Under the pieces are notes generated by a model, which was given only the letters and a program-made list of their open reading frames with translations, was not told where the DNA came from and made no database searches. From GCA-2737725 sp965229355 (GTDB lineage Bacteria; Pseudomonadota; Alphaproteobacteria; Rhodospirillales; Rhodospirillaceae), in NCBI GenBank assembly GCA_965229355.1, contig OZ245869.1, positions 1,798,001-1,862,000 on the forward strand: a stretch of DNA of 64,000 nucleotides, read 5' to 3'. Each line of letters opens with the position of its first letter. The first letter of the stretch is position 1. Shown one piece after another: positions 1 through 9,300 of this stretch. The position numbers were made by a program, and so were the translations under genes.

Positions 1-151
1 GCTCCGCAACCCTGGATGTAAACAGCACGCCTTAAATGCATGCTGCAAACGCGTTTGTGAAGTGGAGGGTAATCGGTTTCCGTTGCGCTCTGCGGCTCTC
101 GTTCATCAAGCTTTTGATCAAGCAATTCTGCCATGGGCCGCATTGCTTGGG
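1..151. other. left-edge stretch without a supported gene
   Basis: This is the sequence before the first supported start. The reading frame of the response regulator stays open back to an ATG at 62, but those extra 30 residues do not resemble the start of a receiver domain. I see no RNA gene, repeat or strong terminator here. Confidence 0.5.
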
Positions 152-841
152 ATGGGGGCGCACGATGTGAGAGTCGTTGTGGCGGATGATCACAGCATTG
201 TTCGTGAGAGTCTGAAGCAATACGTGTTGCTTCTGGACGACATGGTGCGAATTGATGATGCTGAAAGTTTGCGAACCGTACTTGAATACGCAACCGCAGA
301 GCCGCCCATCGATTTAATTTTATTAGACCTGCAAATGCCCGGGATGAGGGGCCCTGTCAGCGTATCGCGAGTGCGCGAATCATTTCCAACGACATTCATT
401 GTTGTTGTGTCAGCTGTTGTGGACCGAGAAAAGATTGTTCTGGCCCTTCGCGCAGGCGCCAACGGCTATATTCCCAAAGCAACGACGGGGCAGGCCTTGC
501 TGAATGCGATACGTCTGGTACTTGCAGGTGAAACATATGTGCCGCCCTTATTGTTTGACGGGCACCGTGTTTCTGCAATTGCGGTCAGTAAAAACTTACG
601 CGGTCAGTCCCATCAGACTGGGAAACTCAGCTTACGTGAAGCCGATGTGCTGGAAAATGTGATCAGCGGCAAAACGAATAAAAATATCGCTCTTGATCTA
701 GGCCTACAGGAGGCCACAGTGAAAGTTCATATTCGCAACATTTATCGCAAGATCGGAGCTACCAGTCGCAACGATGCGATCAATATTATAGCGCGAAGTG
801 GTGGGCTCGAGGCGTGGCTCGCAGAACCACGCAATACCTAA
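152..841 (+). CDS. LuxR/NarL-type response regulator
   Basis: Cytoplasmic two-component response regulator of 229 aa. The N-terminal receiver domain (about residues 5-125) has the acidic pair ADD, the phosphoacceptor Asp59 in the context LLDLQMPG and the switch Lys in GYIPKA. The C-terminal LuxR-type helix-turn-helix (about 160-220) starts at LSLREADVL and contains TNKNIALDLGLQEATVKVHI. The start is ambiguous: ATG at 152, or GTG at 167, which has a purine-rich GGGATGGGGG 9 nt upstream and gives the usual VRVVVADDHS-like beginning. No sensor kinase lies beside it inside the window, so the signal and regulon are unknown. Confidence 0.88.
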   Translation: MGAHDVRVVVADDHSIVRESLKQYVLLLDDMVRIDDAESLRTVLEYATAEPPIDLILLDLQMPGMRGPVSVSRVRESFPTTFIVVVSAVVDREKIVLALRAGANGYIPKATTGQALLNAIRLVLAGETYVPPLLFDGHRVSAIAVSKNLRGQSHQTGKLSLREADVLENVISGKTNKNIALDLGLQEATVKVHIRNIYRKIGATSRNDAINIIARSGGLEAWLAEPRNT

Positions 842-860
842 ATTATTCTAATGGATATGG

Positions 861-1826
861 CTATAACCAGCCCGCGCGTTTGAACCGGTAATACAACACC
901 AAGCAGACCACCACGATCAGACCGATGGCGAACGGATAGCCGTATTGCCATTTCAATTCAGGCATGAACTCGAAATTCATGCCCCACACACCAACCAACG
1001 CCGTGGCTGCAGCGAAAATACCGCCCCATGCAGCCAGGCGTTTGGTCACGTCGGTTTCATCGATGGTGACCACGGACAAATTCACCTGCATGGCGATTGC
1101 GATTGTGTCGCGCACGCCGTCGATAGAGGTGGAGATGCGGACCAAGTGATCGTACACATCGCGAAAGTATTCTTGGGTATTGATGCATACAGCGGGGACG
1201 CGCCCGCCATACAATTTGCTGACGGCCTCTAGCAACGGCACCGCGGCATGGCGCAGCACCATAACTTTGCGTTTCAAAGCATACAAACGCTCAATGTTAG
1301 GGCGTGCTTTGCCTTGCACAAAAATGTCGGCTTCGATCTCTTCCAACTCTGTTTCGAACAGATCGATGATCGGAAAATATCGATCAACGACTGAATCCAT
1401 CAGGGCGTACAGTACAAAGCCTGATCCATGCTTCAAAAGGTGCGGTTCGCGCTCGCAGCGGTCACGCACGCCCAGGAAGCCCACGTTGCTGCTACTACGC
1501 ACTGACAGGATATAATTTTCACCGACGAAAATGGCGACTTCGCCCACTTGTGGCTCGCCGTTCACCATTTCCACCAACTTGATCACAGTGAACAGGCAGT
1601 CAGCGTACTCTTCGATTTTGGGGCGCTGATGGCCGACCAGCGCATCTTCCACCGCCAGTTCATGCAAATTGAACTGGCGCTTCATGTCTTGCATTTCGGC
1701 GGCGGTGGCGTCTTTTAAGGCCACCCACACAAAACAATCTTCCTGGCGCAGGTAATTATGAATCTCGCTGGTGGGGATGTCGGCAATCTTGCGACCGTCC
1801 ATATAGGCGATGCAGTTGATCAGCAT
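861..1826 (-). CDS. corA: CorA-family magnesium/cobalt channel
   Basis: Inner-membrane CorA-type divalent cation channel, 321 aa, the usual family length. The long N-terminal cytoplasmic domain is followed by two C-terminal membrane helices. The signature GMN (residues 282-284, in VGVWGMNFEFMPEL) ends the first helix and forms the pore-mouth selectivity motif in the family; the second helix (IGLIVVVCLVLYY) and a basic tail close the protein. A purine-rich AGGGAG sits about 9 nt before the ATG. It converges on the response regulator, with 19 nt between stop codons. Transport of Mg, Co or Zn cannot be separated from sequence. Confidence 0.93.
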   Translation of the reverse strand: MLINCIAYMDGRKIADIPTSEIHNYLRQEDCFVWVALKDATAAEMQDMKRQFNLHELAVEDALVGHQRPKIEEYADCLFTVIKLVEMVNGEPQVGEVAIFVGENYILSVRSSSNVGFLGVRDRCEREPHLLKHGSGFVLYALMDSVVDRYFPIIDLFETELEEIEADIFVQGKARPNIERLYALKRKVMVLRHAAVPLLEAVSKLYGGRVPAVCINTQEYFRDVYDHLVRISTSIDGVRDTIAIAMQVNLSVVTIDETDVTKRLAAWGGIFAAATALVGVWGMNFEFMPELKWQYGYPFAIGLIVVVCLVLYYRFKRAGWL

Positions 1827-2021
1827 GATTTCAATCTCCCTGCCGGGGTCCGAGCCTCATTCGTGGCGGGCTCTGTTGCGGCGTCCGGGTCACATCCTAC
1901 CTGAACTTGGGCCCGCGTGCAGGTGGTGGTTTTGCGTCCATCCTTTTCTTGATGCGCGGGTCCGTAGCGCACAGCAGTCAATCAGGCTAATGTGGTGCAA
2001 ATGGAAGAGGGGACGGTTCCA

Positions 2022-2567
2022 GTGATCGCTTTTCGCAAAAAAATCGTTGCCAGTGTGGCATTAGGTTTGGGTTTAAGCCTGTCGCATGTGGCCATGGCTG
2101 ATGGCTTAAGTGACGGCCTGAAAACATGCCGTACAATCGGCGATGTTACTGCACGGGCGTCCTGTTACGACCGGATTGTCGATACACTGCCGCCAACCCC
2201 CAAGGCTCCGGTTGCCGCAACGCCGTCTGCTGTCGGAACGGCAGTTCAGCGCCCGGCTACGCCTCCGCCCGTTGCACAAACGCCAGAGCAACGCTTTGGC
2301 GAGAAAGATCTGCCCGTCAAGAAGCGCTTGGCCGAAGAAGAGCAAGCGCCCGACGAGTTGCTGCTCAAGGTCACAGGCGTGCGCAACGATCAAGCAGGCT
2401 ACGGCACATTCACGCTGGAAAACGGCCAGGTATGGCGTCAGGTCGAGTCATCCAGCTTGCGGGTATCGAACGGCGCTCGCGTCAAAATTAAAAGCGGGAC
2501 GTTGGGGGCTTACTATTTGTCGTTAGAAAGCGGCAATAAATCATTCCGCGTCAAACGTGTGAACTAA
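2022..2567 (+). CDS. exported hypothetical protein
   Basis: Protein of about 181 aa with a clear Sec signal peptide: basic AFRKK, a hydrophobic run ASVALGLGLSLSHVAMA, then a probable cut before DGLSDG. I prefer the GTG start at 2022, which places the signal at the very N-terminus and has GAAGAGGGG 8 nt upstream; upstream ATGs at 1992 and 2001 are in frame. After a short Cys-containing segment (KTCRTIGDVTARASCYDRIV) comes a Pro/Ala-rich linker and a C-terminal beta-rich domain (LENGQVWRQVES, then a basic end). The pattern recalls small alphaproteobacterial periplasmic proteins of unknown function. The function is unknown. Confidence 0.75.
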   Translation: MIAFRKKIVASVALGLGLSLSHVAMADGLSDGLKTCRTIGDVTARASCYDRIVDTLPPTPKAPVAATPSAVGTAVQRPATPPPVAQTPEQRFGEKDLPVKKRLAEEEQAPDELLLKVTGVRNDQAGYGTFTLENGQVWRQVESSSLRVSNGARVKIKSGTLGAYYLSLESGNKSFRVKRVN

Positions 2568-2577
2568 AGCGTCGATT

Positions 2578-3360
2578 ATGCTGATCACCAGTTTAAGCAA
2601 CGCCACTGTCAAACTGTTGGCGAGTCTCCGGCTTGAAAAATACCGGCACGAGCACGGCCTCTTCTTGGTCGAGGGCGAACGGACGATTGAAGAAGCGTTA
2701 GCAGCCGGCGCTGTGCCCCAGATTGTCGTCATGATCGATGGTCACAGCAACCAACGCGCGGAACAGGCTTGCCTTAAGGCGAGCGGCAGTGTGATCAGCG
2801 TCACACCTGAGGTGATGGCGAAGATCACGCATAAAGATAATCCGCAAAGCATCGCGGCTGCTTTTCCGACAGCGCGCGCAAATTTTGATCAGCTTCAGTC
2901 TCAACAAGGCGATATCTATGTCGCGCTGGATCGTATTCGCGACCCTGGCAACTTAGGCACTATTATCCGCACCGCCCATGCGGTGAATGCGCGCGGTGTG
3001 TTATTGGTGGGGGCGTGCTGCGATCCTTACGCTTTTGAAAGTGTGCGGGCCACGACAGGTTCTATTTTTCATGTGCCGATTTACGAAGGCAGTGAAGATC
3101 GTTTTCTCAAACTCGTTAAATCATGGCCTGGAAGTGTTGTCGGCGCTGCGGCATCTGGGTCTAGCCATTATCGCAAAACGAATTACAAACAACCTGTTAT
3201 GGTTGTGATGGGCACTGAACAAAGCGGATTATCACCAGCTATCGAAGCGGCCTGTAATGCCGTTGTGCATATTCCGATGTATGGCTCTGCAGAGTCGTTG
3301 AATGTATCTGTCGCGACTGGCGTGCTGCTATACGGCGTACGCGATGCTTTAGGCGCGTAG
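2578..3360 (+). CDS. TrmH/SpoU-family RNA 2'-O-methyltransferase
   Basis: Predicted SAM-dependent methylase of tRNA or rRNA ribose 2'-OH, 260 aa. An N-terminal substrate-binding domain (about 1-95, with LFLVEGERTIEEAL) precedes the SPOUT knot. The three SPOUT motifs are visible: DPGNLGTIIRTA (122-133), VMGTEQSGLS (210-219) and IPMYGSAESLNVSVA (232-246). The gene begins 10 nt after the preceding exported-protein gene, and its last 12 nt overlap convergently with gmhB. The target nucleotide is not deducible; RlmB-like or TrmH-like are equally possible. Confidence 0.9.
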   Translation: MLITSLSNATVKLLASLRLEKYRHEHGLFLVEGERTIEEALAAGAVPQIVVMIDGHSNQRAEQACLKASGSVISVTPEVMAKITHKDNPQSIAAAFPTARANFDQLQSQQGDIYVALDRIRDPGNLGTIIRTAHAVNARGVLLVGACCDPYAFESVRATTGSIFHVPIYEGSEDRFLKLVKSWPGSVVGAAASGSSHYRKTNYKQPVMVVMGTEQSGLSPAIEAACNAVVHIPMYGSAESLNVSVATGVLLYGVRDALGA

Positions 3361-3873
3361 TTTTTCCAAAACTTCAGCGGCAAAAGTATCTAACTTGCCA
3401 CCTGTGAAAAGATATCCGGGAATATGGGCGGCCTGTGCGGCTTGGATATCCGTGTCGCGATCTCCAATCATAAAGCTGCGTGTGGTGTCGACAGACCATT
3501 TGTCGATCAGGCCTAGCAGCATGCCCGGTAACGGTTTTCGGCAATCACAGGTGCGCCGATAAGTTTCGACATTACCGTCAGGATGGTGAGGGCAATAGGC
3601 AAAATCATCAATCTGCGCACCACGCGATTTGAACTCGGCCGCCATCCATGTGTGCAGGTCTTGCACATGTTGTTCCGTGTACAAGCCCCGCGCGATGCCA
3701 GATTGATTGGTGACGACAAATACCAGCAGTCCGTGATCATTGAATTTACGGATCGCGTCGAACACGCCATCGACCCACACAATCTCGCTACTGCGATGGG
3801 CAAAGACTGTATCCACGTTAATGACGCCATCGCGATCTAAAAATGCCGCACCGCGCCCAGCTTGTGTTTGCAT
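3349..3873 (-). CDS. gmhB: D-glycero-D-manno-heptose-1,7-bisphosphate 7-phosphatase
   Basis: HAD-superfamily phosphatase of 174 aa, matching GmhB of LPS-core heptose synthesis. The catalytic DxD is Asp13/Asp15 in FLDRDGVINVD. HAD motif II is TNQSG (55-59), and the GDRDTD loop (127-132) supplies the last acidic residues. The zinc site typical of GmhB and histidinol phosphatases is present as CPHH (94-97) with CDC (109-111), next to motif Lys113. The closest alternative is histidinol-phosphatase, but no his genes are nearby. It converges on the RNA methylase with a 12-nt overlap. Confidence 0.85.
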   Translation of the reverse strand: MQTQAGRGAAFLDRDGVINVDTVFAHRSSEIVWVDGVFDAIRKFNDHGLLVFVVTNQSGIARGLYTEQHVQDLHTWMAAEFKSRGAQIDDFAYCPHHPDGNVETYRRTCDCRKPLPGMLLGLIDKWSVDTTRSFMIGDRDTDIQAAQAAHIPGYLFTGGKLDTFAAEVLEKLRA

Positions 3874-3935
3874 AAAAATCGTCTTCGTCTACCTTTGGGA
3901 ACGCCCTGCATATTTTATAACAAGGTGGATCGTCT

Positions 3936-5435
3936 ATGCCGATGATGAAGTTAGGTTCGCTAGGTATTGTCGCCATCCTATTAGCCGGGCCAGCAATCCC
4001 TGCAGATGGAGCGATTCGTGTCGCCGCGGCCGTGCTGCCCCCACAGCTTGGCAATCCATATGCCACATCAGCCACGCCAACTATTTCCACAACATCGGCA
4101 ATCTATGACGGACTGACACGACTATCGCCCGACGGCAAACTTTCACCGTGGCTGGCGGAATCCTGGACGAATACTGATGCAAAGACATGGCGCTTTAAGT
4201 TGCGCAAAGATGTCTTATTCTCCAATGGCAAGCCATTCACCGCTAAGGATGTGGCCGCCAATGTGAACTATCTCGCGAAGTCGCCGCGCCCGACAGATAA
4301 TATTTTGCGTGATCTGCCGCCGCTTGAATCGGCCTCTGTTGTCGATGACTTCACGGTCGATATTGTTACCAAAACACCTGTCCCGACATTTCCACGCTAT
4401 GCAACAATTTTGCTGATGCCAGAGTCTGAATCGTTTCTGCAATTGGGGACGACAGAATTTTCAAAAACTCCGGTCGGCACCGGGCCGTTTGCGTTGGAAA
4501 AATGGGAACCCAATAAGGCAACCCTGAAAGCCTTTGATAAGTCGTGGCGTAAACCTAAAGCGGCCGCTTTGGAAATTCTCACTTTGCCCGAAGCAACATC
4601 TCGCGTGCAGGCTGTGATCTCGGGCCGTGCGGATGTAGCTCTTGGCTTAGGCCCAGAAGATGGCCAAGCGCTGGAAGCGGCTGGCGCAAAAAGCGTCAGC
4701 TGGCGCGACGGTAGCGTAATTGGTATTTCACTCGTCAATACACGTGACATTCCGTTTAAAGATCTCCGCGTGCGTCAGGCACTGAATTACGCCGTCAATC
4801 GGCAGCCTATTGTCGATATTATTTTTCAGGGCAAAACAGTTCCGGCCAATCAACCCGCTGGGCGCGATGTGCTTGGGTATAACGCTGCCCTTCCCATGTT
4901 CGCTTACGATCCCATGAAAGCGAAGAAATTGCTGGCCGAAGCAGGCTATCCAAATGGCTTTAAGTTTGTGATGGAAACATCAGGTACCAATAACGCCACT
5001 GTGGCGGCGTATCAGCAAGTGGCAGATGATTTAGCAGACATCGGCGTGATGATGGAAATCAGACCCGTGCAGTTGGCGCAGTATTTAAAGAATACATTCA
5101 TTACGGGCGAATTCCCCGATGCTACGTCTATTCCATGGCCGGCAAACCCGAGCCAGGACGTGCTGCGTGCGATTACCATTCACTCATGCCTGGCTGTGCA
5201 TCCATGGTATTGCGACAAAGAAGCCATGCCGCTGTATCAGGCAGCATTGTCGGAATGGGATGAAGCGAAAGCAACCCAACTGCGCCTTGATTTAGATGCG
5301 CGTTACCACGATCAAGCTGCTGGCCTGTTTTTGTACGAGCAAGTTTACTTTGCGGGTTTAAGCCAACGCACCGAAGGTTTTGCCGATATCTTCGGTTTTA
5401 TCAGCTATGACAAAATCAGTGTGAGCGGGAAATAG
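3936..5435 (+). CDS. ABC-type peptide/nickel substrate-binding protein (SBP family 5), orphan
   Basis: Periplasmic binding protein of 499 aa in the DppA/OppA/NikA family. A signal peptide (MMKLGSLGIVAILLAGP, cut near ADGA) is followed by the family opening IYDGLTRLSPDGKLSPWLAE, the segment LRKDVLFSNGKPFTAKDV and VRQALNYAVNRQPIV. AAGGTGG lies 8 nt before the ATG. No permease or ATPase gene is adjacent; two further SBPs of this family (18923-20431 and 47825-49348) occur in the window, also without ABC partners. The ligand is unknown. It may feed a transporter encoded elsewhere. Confidence 0.88.
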   Translation: MPMMKLGSLGIVAILLAGPAIPADGAIRVAAAVLPPQLGNPYATSATPTISTTSAIYDGLTRLSPDGKLSPWLAESWTNTDAKTWRFKLRKDVLFSNGKPFTAKDVAANVNYLAKSPRPTDNILRDLPPLESASVVDDFTVDIVTKTPVPTFPRYATILLMPESESFLQLGTTEFSKTPVGTGPFALEKWEPNKATLKAFDKSWRKPKAAALEILTLPEATSRVQAVISGRADVALGLGPEDGQALEAAGAKSVSWRDGSVIGISLVNTRDIPFKDLRVRQALNYAVNRQPIVDIIFQGKTVPANQPAGRDVLGYNAALPMFAYDPMKAKKLLAEAGYPNGFKFVMETSGTNNATVAAYQQVADDLADIGVMMEIRPVQLAQYLKNTFITGEFPDATSIPWPANPSQDVLRAITIHSCLAVHPWYCDKEAMPLYQAALSEWDEAKATQLRLDLDARYHDQAAGLFLYEQVYFAGLSQRTEGFADIFGFISYDKISVSGK

Positions 5436-5457
5436 CGTAAGCGCGAAATAGTGCTGC

Positions 5458-5856
5458 TTAAGCTTTCTTCGTGCCGGTGTTGTTGTTCATAACGCCAGAG
5501 GTGAAGCTGGCATCACCTGCGGGCGCAATGCCTTCGTACAGGCATTGATACAGGCGGCGGGTATAATTGCGGCGTTCGTCACGCATTTTCTCGCGCCACT
5601 CTGGGGTGGGTTGGAAGTTCTCGATCATCTCAGGCGTCACCTTGCCTTCGGTCGCCAGCAGATATTCGGTTACCATTTGACGGTCGCGGGTCACCCAAAT
5701 TTCCGCGCCCAACTGCAGCACAATTTCCAGCAAGTGGTCGATCATGGGGTCTTTGAAATAGTGTGGATGGCCGCGCTCGAAGCCCGGTAAATCCTTCACA
5801 TAATCCAAGCCTTCACTCAGTTTCTTGGCGCGATCTTCGGGTGACAGCTTGCTCAT
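5458..5856 (-). CDS. conserved hypothetical protein, 132 aa
   Basis: Soluble protein without signal peptide or membrane segment. The ATG at 5856 (MSKLSPEDRAKK) has AGGACC 7 nt upstream; the in-frame ATG at 5892 would add 12 unconvincing residues. It is rich in charged helices, with LGAEIWVTRDRQMVTEYLLA in the middle and a Thr/Asn-rich tail. I do not recognise a characterised family. It converges on the SBP gene (22 nt apart) and is divergent from the rRNA methylase. Confidence 0.7.
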   Translation of the reverse strand: MSKLSPEDRAKKLSEGLDYVKDLPGFERGHPHYFKDPMIDHLLEIVLQLGAEIWVTRDRQMVTEYLLATEGKVTPEMIENFQPTPEWREKMRDERRNYTRRLYQCLYEGIAPAGDASFTSGVMNNNTGTKKA

Positions 5857-6039
5857 GCGTAAGGTCCTGCAGCGTATTTCAAAGGCCCACATGCCTATGA
5901 TAGAACCGTAAACGTTACATCTTTAGAATGAATCGAAAAGAGCCAGTTTGATTTCCGGCCAAAAACCCGCCACACGTTCACCTTACGGCGTATAAAACGC
6001 TGACTTCCATCCTGATACATTTGGCCGCCATATCTATAT

Positions 6040-7233
6040 ATGACAATTCTCAAGCACCCCCGCATTCGATTAAAGCCAGGCGCGCACAAGCGTCTCCGCA
6101 CAGGCCATCCGTGGATTTATTCTAACGAAGTGGAGATGGATGCGGCGGCGAAAGCGTTGCCGCCCGGCAGTGTGGTCACGATTACTGATGCGGGCGGCAC
6201 GTTGTTGGCCACCGCGCATTTCAATTCCAAGCCATTGATCAGCGCACGCATTCTCGAAAACACACCTGATGTGGCGATTGATGCGAACTGGTTTGTTGCG
6301 CGCCTGCAAACAGCGATGGCGTTGCGTGATCGGCTGATTGGCCGTCCATATTATCGTTGGGTTCATGCCGAAGGCGACAGCCTGCCAGGTTTGATTGTGG
6401 ATCGTGTTGGCGATGTTGTGGTTGTGCAACCAAACACCGCAGGCATGGATGCGGCCTTTGAGCACATCTTCAGCGCTATTGAAAAGTTGATCAATCCCAA
6501 GGCGATTGTGATGCGTGGTGACTCGTCGCATCGCAGCCTTGAAGGCTTAAGCGAAGTTGCGACACTCGCCAAAGGCGAACTTAGTGGTTTGCTTGAAGTG
6601 AAAGAGGCGACTGCGACATTCTTTGCTGATGCCTTGGGTGGCCAGAAAACCGGTTGGTTTTTTGATCAGCGCGATAATCGCGCCTTTGTTGCGTCGCTGG
6701 CCAAAAACAAAACCATGATAGACCTTTACACGCACACTGGCGGCTTTGCAGTGTCGTGTGCGGTGGCGGGTGCCAAAAGCGCGCTGGGAATTGACGGTTC
6801 GGGTTTGGCGGTCGAGTTGGCTGAAAAAGCGGCCAGCGCAAATAATGTCTCGCATAGCTGCAAATTTCAAAAATCAGATGTATTTGATTTTTTGAATAGC
6901 GCGATTGAACGCAAAGACAAGTTCGATATCGTTGTTGCTGATCCGCCGGCCTTTGTAAAATCGCGCAAGGATATAAAGCCGGGCTTGCAGGGTTATCGTA
7001 AGCTTGCCCGTATGTGTGCCAACATTACGGCACCCCAAGGTATTTTCTTTATTGCGTCGTGCAGTCACAACGCCCCGTTGATCGAATTTACAGAAGCCGT
7101 TGCGCGCGGTATCGCAGATGCAGGACGGTCGGGGCGTTTGTTGAAAACATCAGGCGCAGGCACAGATCATCCGGTGCATTTGCAATTACCCGAAAATACT
7201 TATTTGAAGGCGCTGACCTTCGCGCTGGATTAA
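6040..7233 (+). CDS. RlmI-like 23S rRNA (cytosine-C5)-methyltransferase
   Basis: Class I SAM methyltransferase of 397 aa with the RlmI/YccW layout. An N-terminal PUA-type RNA-binding domain (about 1-75, starting RIRLKPGAHKRLRTGHPWIY) is followed by a central beta domain (PGLIVDRVGDVVVVQ) and the catalytic fold. The family signature KTGWFFDQRDNR (203-214), the SAM loop DLYTHTGGFAVSCA, and motif IV ADPPAF (300-305) are present, with the probable catalytic Cys in IASCSHNA near residue 346. The last 4 nt overlap the convergent TPR-methyltransferase gene. Confidence 0.88.
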   Translation: MTILKHPRIRLKPGAHKRLRTGHPWIYSNEVEMDAAAKALPPGSVVTITDAGGTLLATAHFNSKPLISARILENTPDVAIDANWFVARLQTAMALRDRLIGRPYYRWVHAEGDSLPGLIVDRVGDVVVVQPNTAGMDAAFEHIFSAIEKLINPKAIVMRGDSSHRSLEGLSEVATLAKGELSGLLEVKEATATFFADALGGQKTGWFFDQRDNRAFVASLAKNKTMIDLYTHTGGFAVSCAVAGAKSALGIDGSGLAVELAEKAASANNVSHSCKFQKSDVFDFLNSAIERKDKFDIVVADPPAFVKSRKDIKPGLQGYRKLARMCANITAPQGIFFIASCSHNAPLIEFTEAVARGIADAGRSGRLLKTSGAGTDHPVHLQLPENTYLKALTFALD

Positions 7234-8135
7234 AGCTTTTCAGCGATCACTAAAAAGCCAGGGACGTCTTTGTCGCGATCCTTGCGGAACGATCCCGGTA
7301 TGATCTCAATGTTGCTGAAGCGGGCTAAGATGCGCCGCAGGTAGTCTTCGCTGTGGCTGAAACGTTGATCCTGCCCCAAGCGATAATCGCTATCAGAAAT
7401 GGCTTGCACGGTGAAGGCGATCACGCCGCCTGTGGTTAATGCGGTGTAAGCCTGATCCGTCACGCTTGATAAATCACCCGCATACACAAAAACGTCAGCC
7501 GCTAAAATCAAGTCATATGCTGCGGTTTTTCCAGCCAAAGCGGCTGCCATGTCTTGGCGCGTAAGGGCGTCGTACAGATTTTTGCGTTTGGCTTGCGCCA
7601 ACATGCCGTCAGATAAATCGATCCCGTCTAAGTGATCGACAGACGCGCGAATGGCAGCCCCCATCAGGCCTGTGCCGCACCCTAAATCCAGCGCTCGTGT
7701 AAACCGTTGTTCGGGAAAGCGTTGGCTCAAGGCCGCTGCGATGCGTTCTGGGGCTGAATATTTCAGCCCTTCGATCAATGCTTTCTCAAACCGTGGCGCA
7801 TACTGGTCGAACAGGCGTTCAACATAAGCTGGTGGAAGTTCTGCCGTGGCGGGCGCTTCGCCTAACAGCACCAATTTTGCGTGCGCGCCCATCGAATCGG
7901 CTGGGTCTAACTTCAGATAGCTTTTGAAGGTTTCAATGGCGGCTGCGTTGTCACCCATGATCACCAAAGCTTCGGCCAGCGTAAACTGGCACTCCGCCCA
8001 ATCTGGGGCCAATTCCAAGGCTTGGCGCATCAGATCTGTCGCGGCTTCCAAATCGCGCCGCCCAATAAACATTTGCGCCAATTCAAAGCGTTTGTCGGCG
8101 AGGGCGTTGCCAGATGTGTCAGGTGGGTGTGTCAT
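7230..8135 (-). CDS. TPR-domain class I SAM methyltransferase
   Basis: Fusion of 301 aa. The N-terminal part (about 15-90) contains tetratricopeptide-like helices (MFIGRRDLEAATDLMRQALE; ALVIMGDNAAAIETFKSYLK). The C-terminal part (about 140-300) is a SAM-dependent methyltransferase with motif I ALDLGCGTGLMG (148-159), the acidic loop GIDLSDGML (171-179) and AADVFVYAGDL. Such fusions are known as uncharacterised methyltransferases; the substrate is unknown. It is divergent from aguA across 127 nt. Confidence 0.85.
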   Translation of the reverse strand: MTHPPDTSGNALADKRFELAQMFIGRRDLEAATDLMRQALELAPDWAECQFTLAEALVIMGDNAAAIETFKSYLKLDPADSMGAHAKLVLLGEAPATAELPPAYVERLFDQYAPRFEKALIEGLKYSAPERIAAALSQRFPEQRFTRALDLGCGTGLMGAAIRASVDHLDGIDLSDGMLAQAKRKNLYDALTRQDMAAALAGKTAAYDLILAADVFVYAGDLSSVTDQAYTALTTGGVIAFTVQAISDSDYRLGQDQRFSHSEDYLRRILARFSNIEIIPGSFRKDRDKDVPGFLVIAEKL

Positions 8136-8262
8136 AGCGTGGATATAGCCGGAAGGACTTGCGCTCGCAGCAGAAATTCATATCTCTGGCGTTGCAATAC
8201 AAGGGCCAAGGCATTACGCAACCAGACACATTGTTTTTAACTGTTTTTAGGGGTTCATAGCC

Positions 8263-9288
8263 TTGTCCATCCGCCAACCCGCTGAATGGGATGCTCATAC
8301 CGCCGTCTGGTCTGCATGGCCCAGCCATGCCGATTTGTGGCTGGAAGATTTGGACCCAGCGCAAGCCGAAGTGGCCGCTTTGTTTAAGGCCATTGCGGAT
8401 GTGGACCCAGCCACGGGAAAGCCGCGCGGCGAAGCTTTGAAAATTCTCGCCAGTGGCGATGACGCCGTTGCCTCCGCGACGAAAGCGTTAGCGGGTACAG
8501 GGGCTGAAATTTTCCCAGCTGCTTTTGGTGATATCTGGCTGCGCGATACCGCGCCGATTTTCGTCAAAAACGGCAATACCTTGGAAGCCTCATGTTTCCG
8601 CTTCAACGGATGGGGCGGCAAGTACGTGCTGGTCGGCGATGATGGTGTTGCGCCATTTGTGGCCAAGCGCGTCGGTGTGAAAACGCATTTGAATGACTGG
8701 GTGCTGGAAGGTGGCTCCATCGATGTGGATGGTTTGGGCACCGCCTTAACCACGCGCCAATGCTTGTTGAACGAGAACCGCAACCCGGATCTGACGCAGT
8801 CGCAGATCGAAGCCAACCTGAAAAATAATCTCGGTATCGAAAAGCTGATTTGGCTGGGTGATGGTTTGCTGAATGACCATACCGATGGCCACATCGACAA
8901 CATCGCGCGATTCATTGCGCCGGGTGTGGTGGTGTGCATGGAGCCAACAGGTGCGGATGATCCGAACCGCGATGCGTTGAATGCGATCATCGCTGATTTA
9001 AAAGCTGCGACAGATGTGAACGGTCGCAAGCTTGAGGTGTTCACGGTGCCTTCGGTTGGTCGTTTAGATGACGAAGAAGGCGACCCTGTACCGGCGAGCT
9101 TCATGAACTTCTATATCGGCAACACCACAGTTGTGGTGCCGACCTATGGCACGAAGAATGATGATGCGGCCGTCGCGGCGATTGCCAAGTTGTTCCCAGG
9201 TCGTCGCACGATCGGTTCACGCGCGAACCATATTCTGACAGGCGGTGGCTCGTTCCACTGCATCACGCAACAACAGCCTTTGGTATAA
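8263..9288 (+). CDS. aguA: agmatine deiminase
   Basis: Hydrolyses agmatine to N-carbamoylputrescine plus ammonia in the arginine-to-putrescine route. The 341-aa protein has the family landmarks: PAEWDAHTAVWSAWP at the start, DIWLRDTAPIFV, LEGGSIDVDGLGT, the catalytic-His segment NDHTDGHIDN and the catalytic Cys333 in GGGSFHCITQQQP. The start is TTG at 8263 with TAGGGG about 10 nt upstream; it gives the canonical MSIRQPAEW beginning. It is followed 12 nt later by aguB, so the two should be co-transcribed. Confidence 0.96.
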   Translation: MSIRQPAEWDAHTAVWSAWPSHADLWLEDLDPAQAEVAALFKAIADVDPATGKPRGEALKILASGDDAVASATKALAGTGAEIFPAAFGDIWLRDTAPIFVKNGNTLEASCFRFNGWGGKYVLVGDDGVAPFVAKRVGVKTHLNDWVLEGGSIDVDGLGTALTTRQCLLNENRNPDLTQSQIEANLKNNLGIEKLIWLGDGLLNDHTDGHIDNIARFIAPGVVVCMEPTGADDPNRDALNAIIADLKAATDVNGRKLEVFTVPSVGRLDDEEGDPVPASFMNFYIGNTTVVVPTYGTKNDDAAVAAIAKLFPGRRTIGSRANHILTGGGSFHCITQQQPLV

Positions 9289-9300
9289 GGGGGCTCGCGT

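Noticed and set aside
8295..9104. 269-codon minus-strand open frame opposite aguA
   Set aside because: aguA has all catalytic residues; the opposite frame is Ser/Pro-rich with no recognisable motif, a typical shadow.
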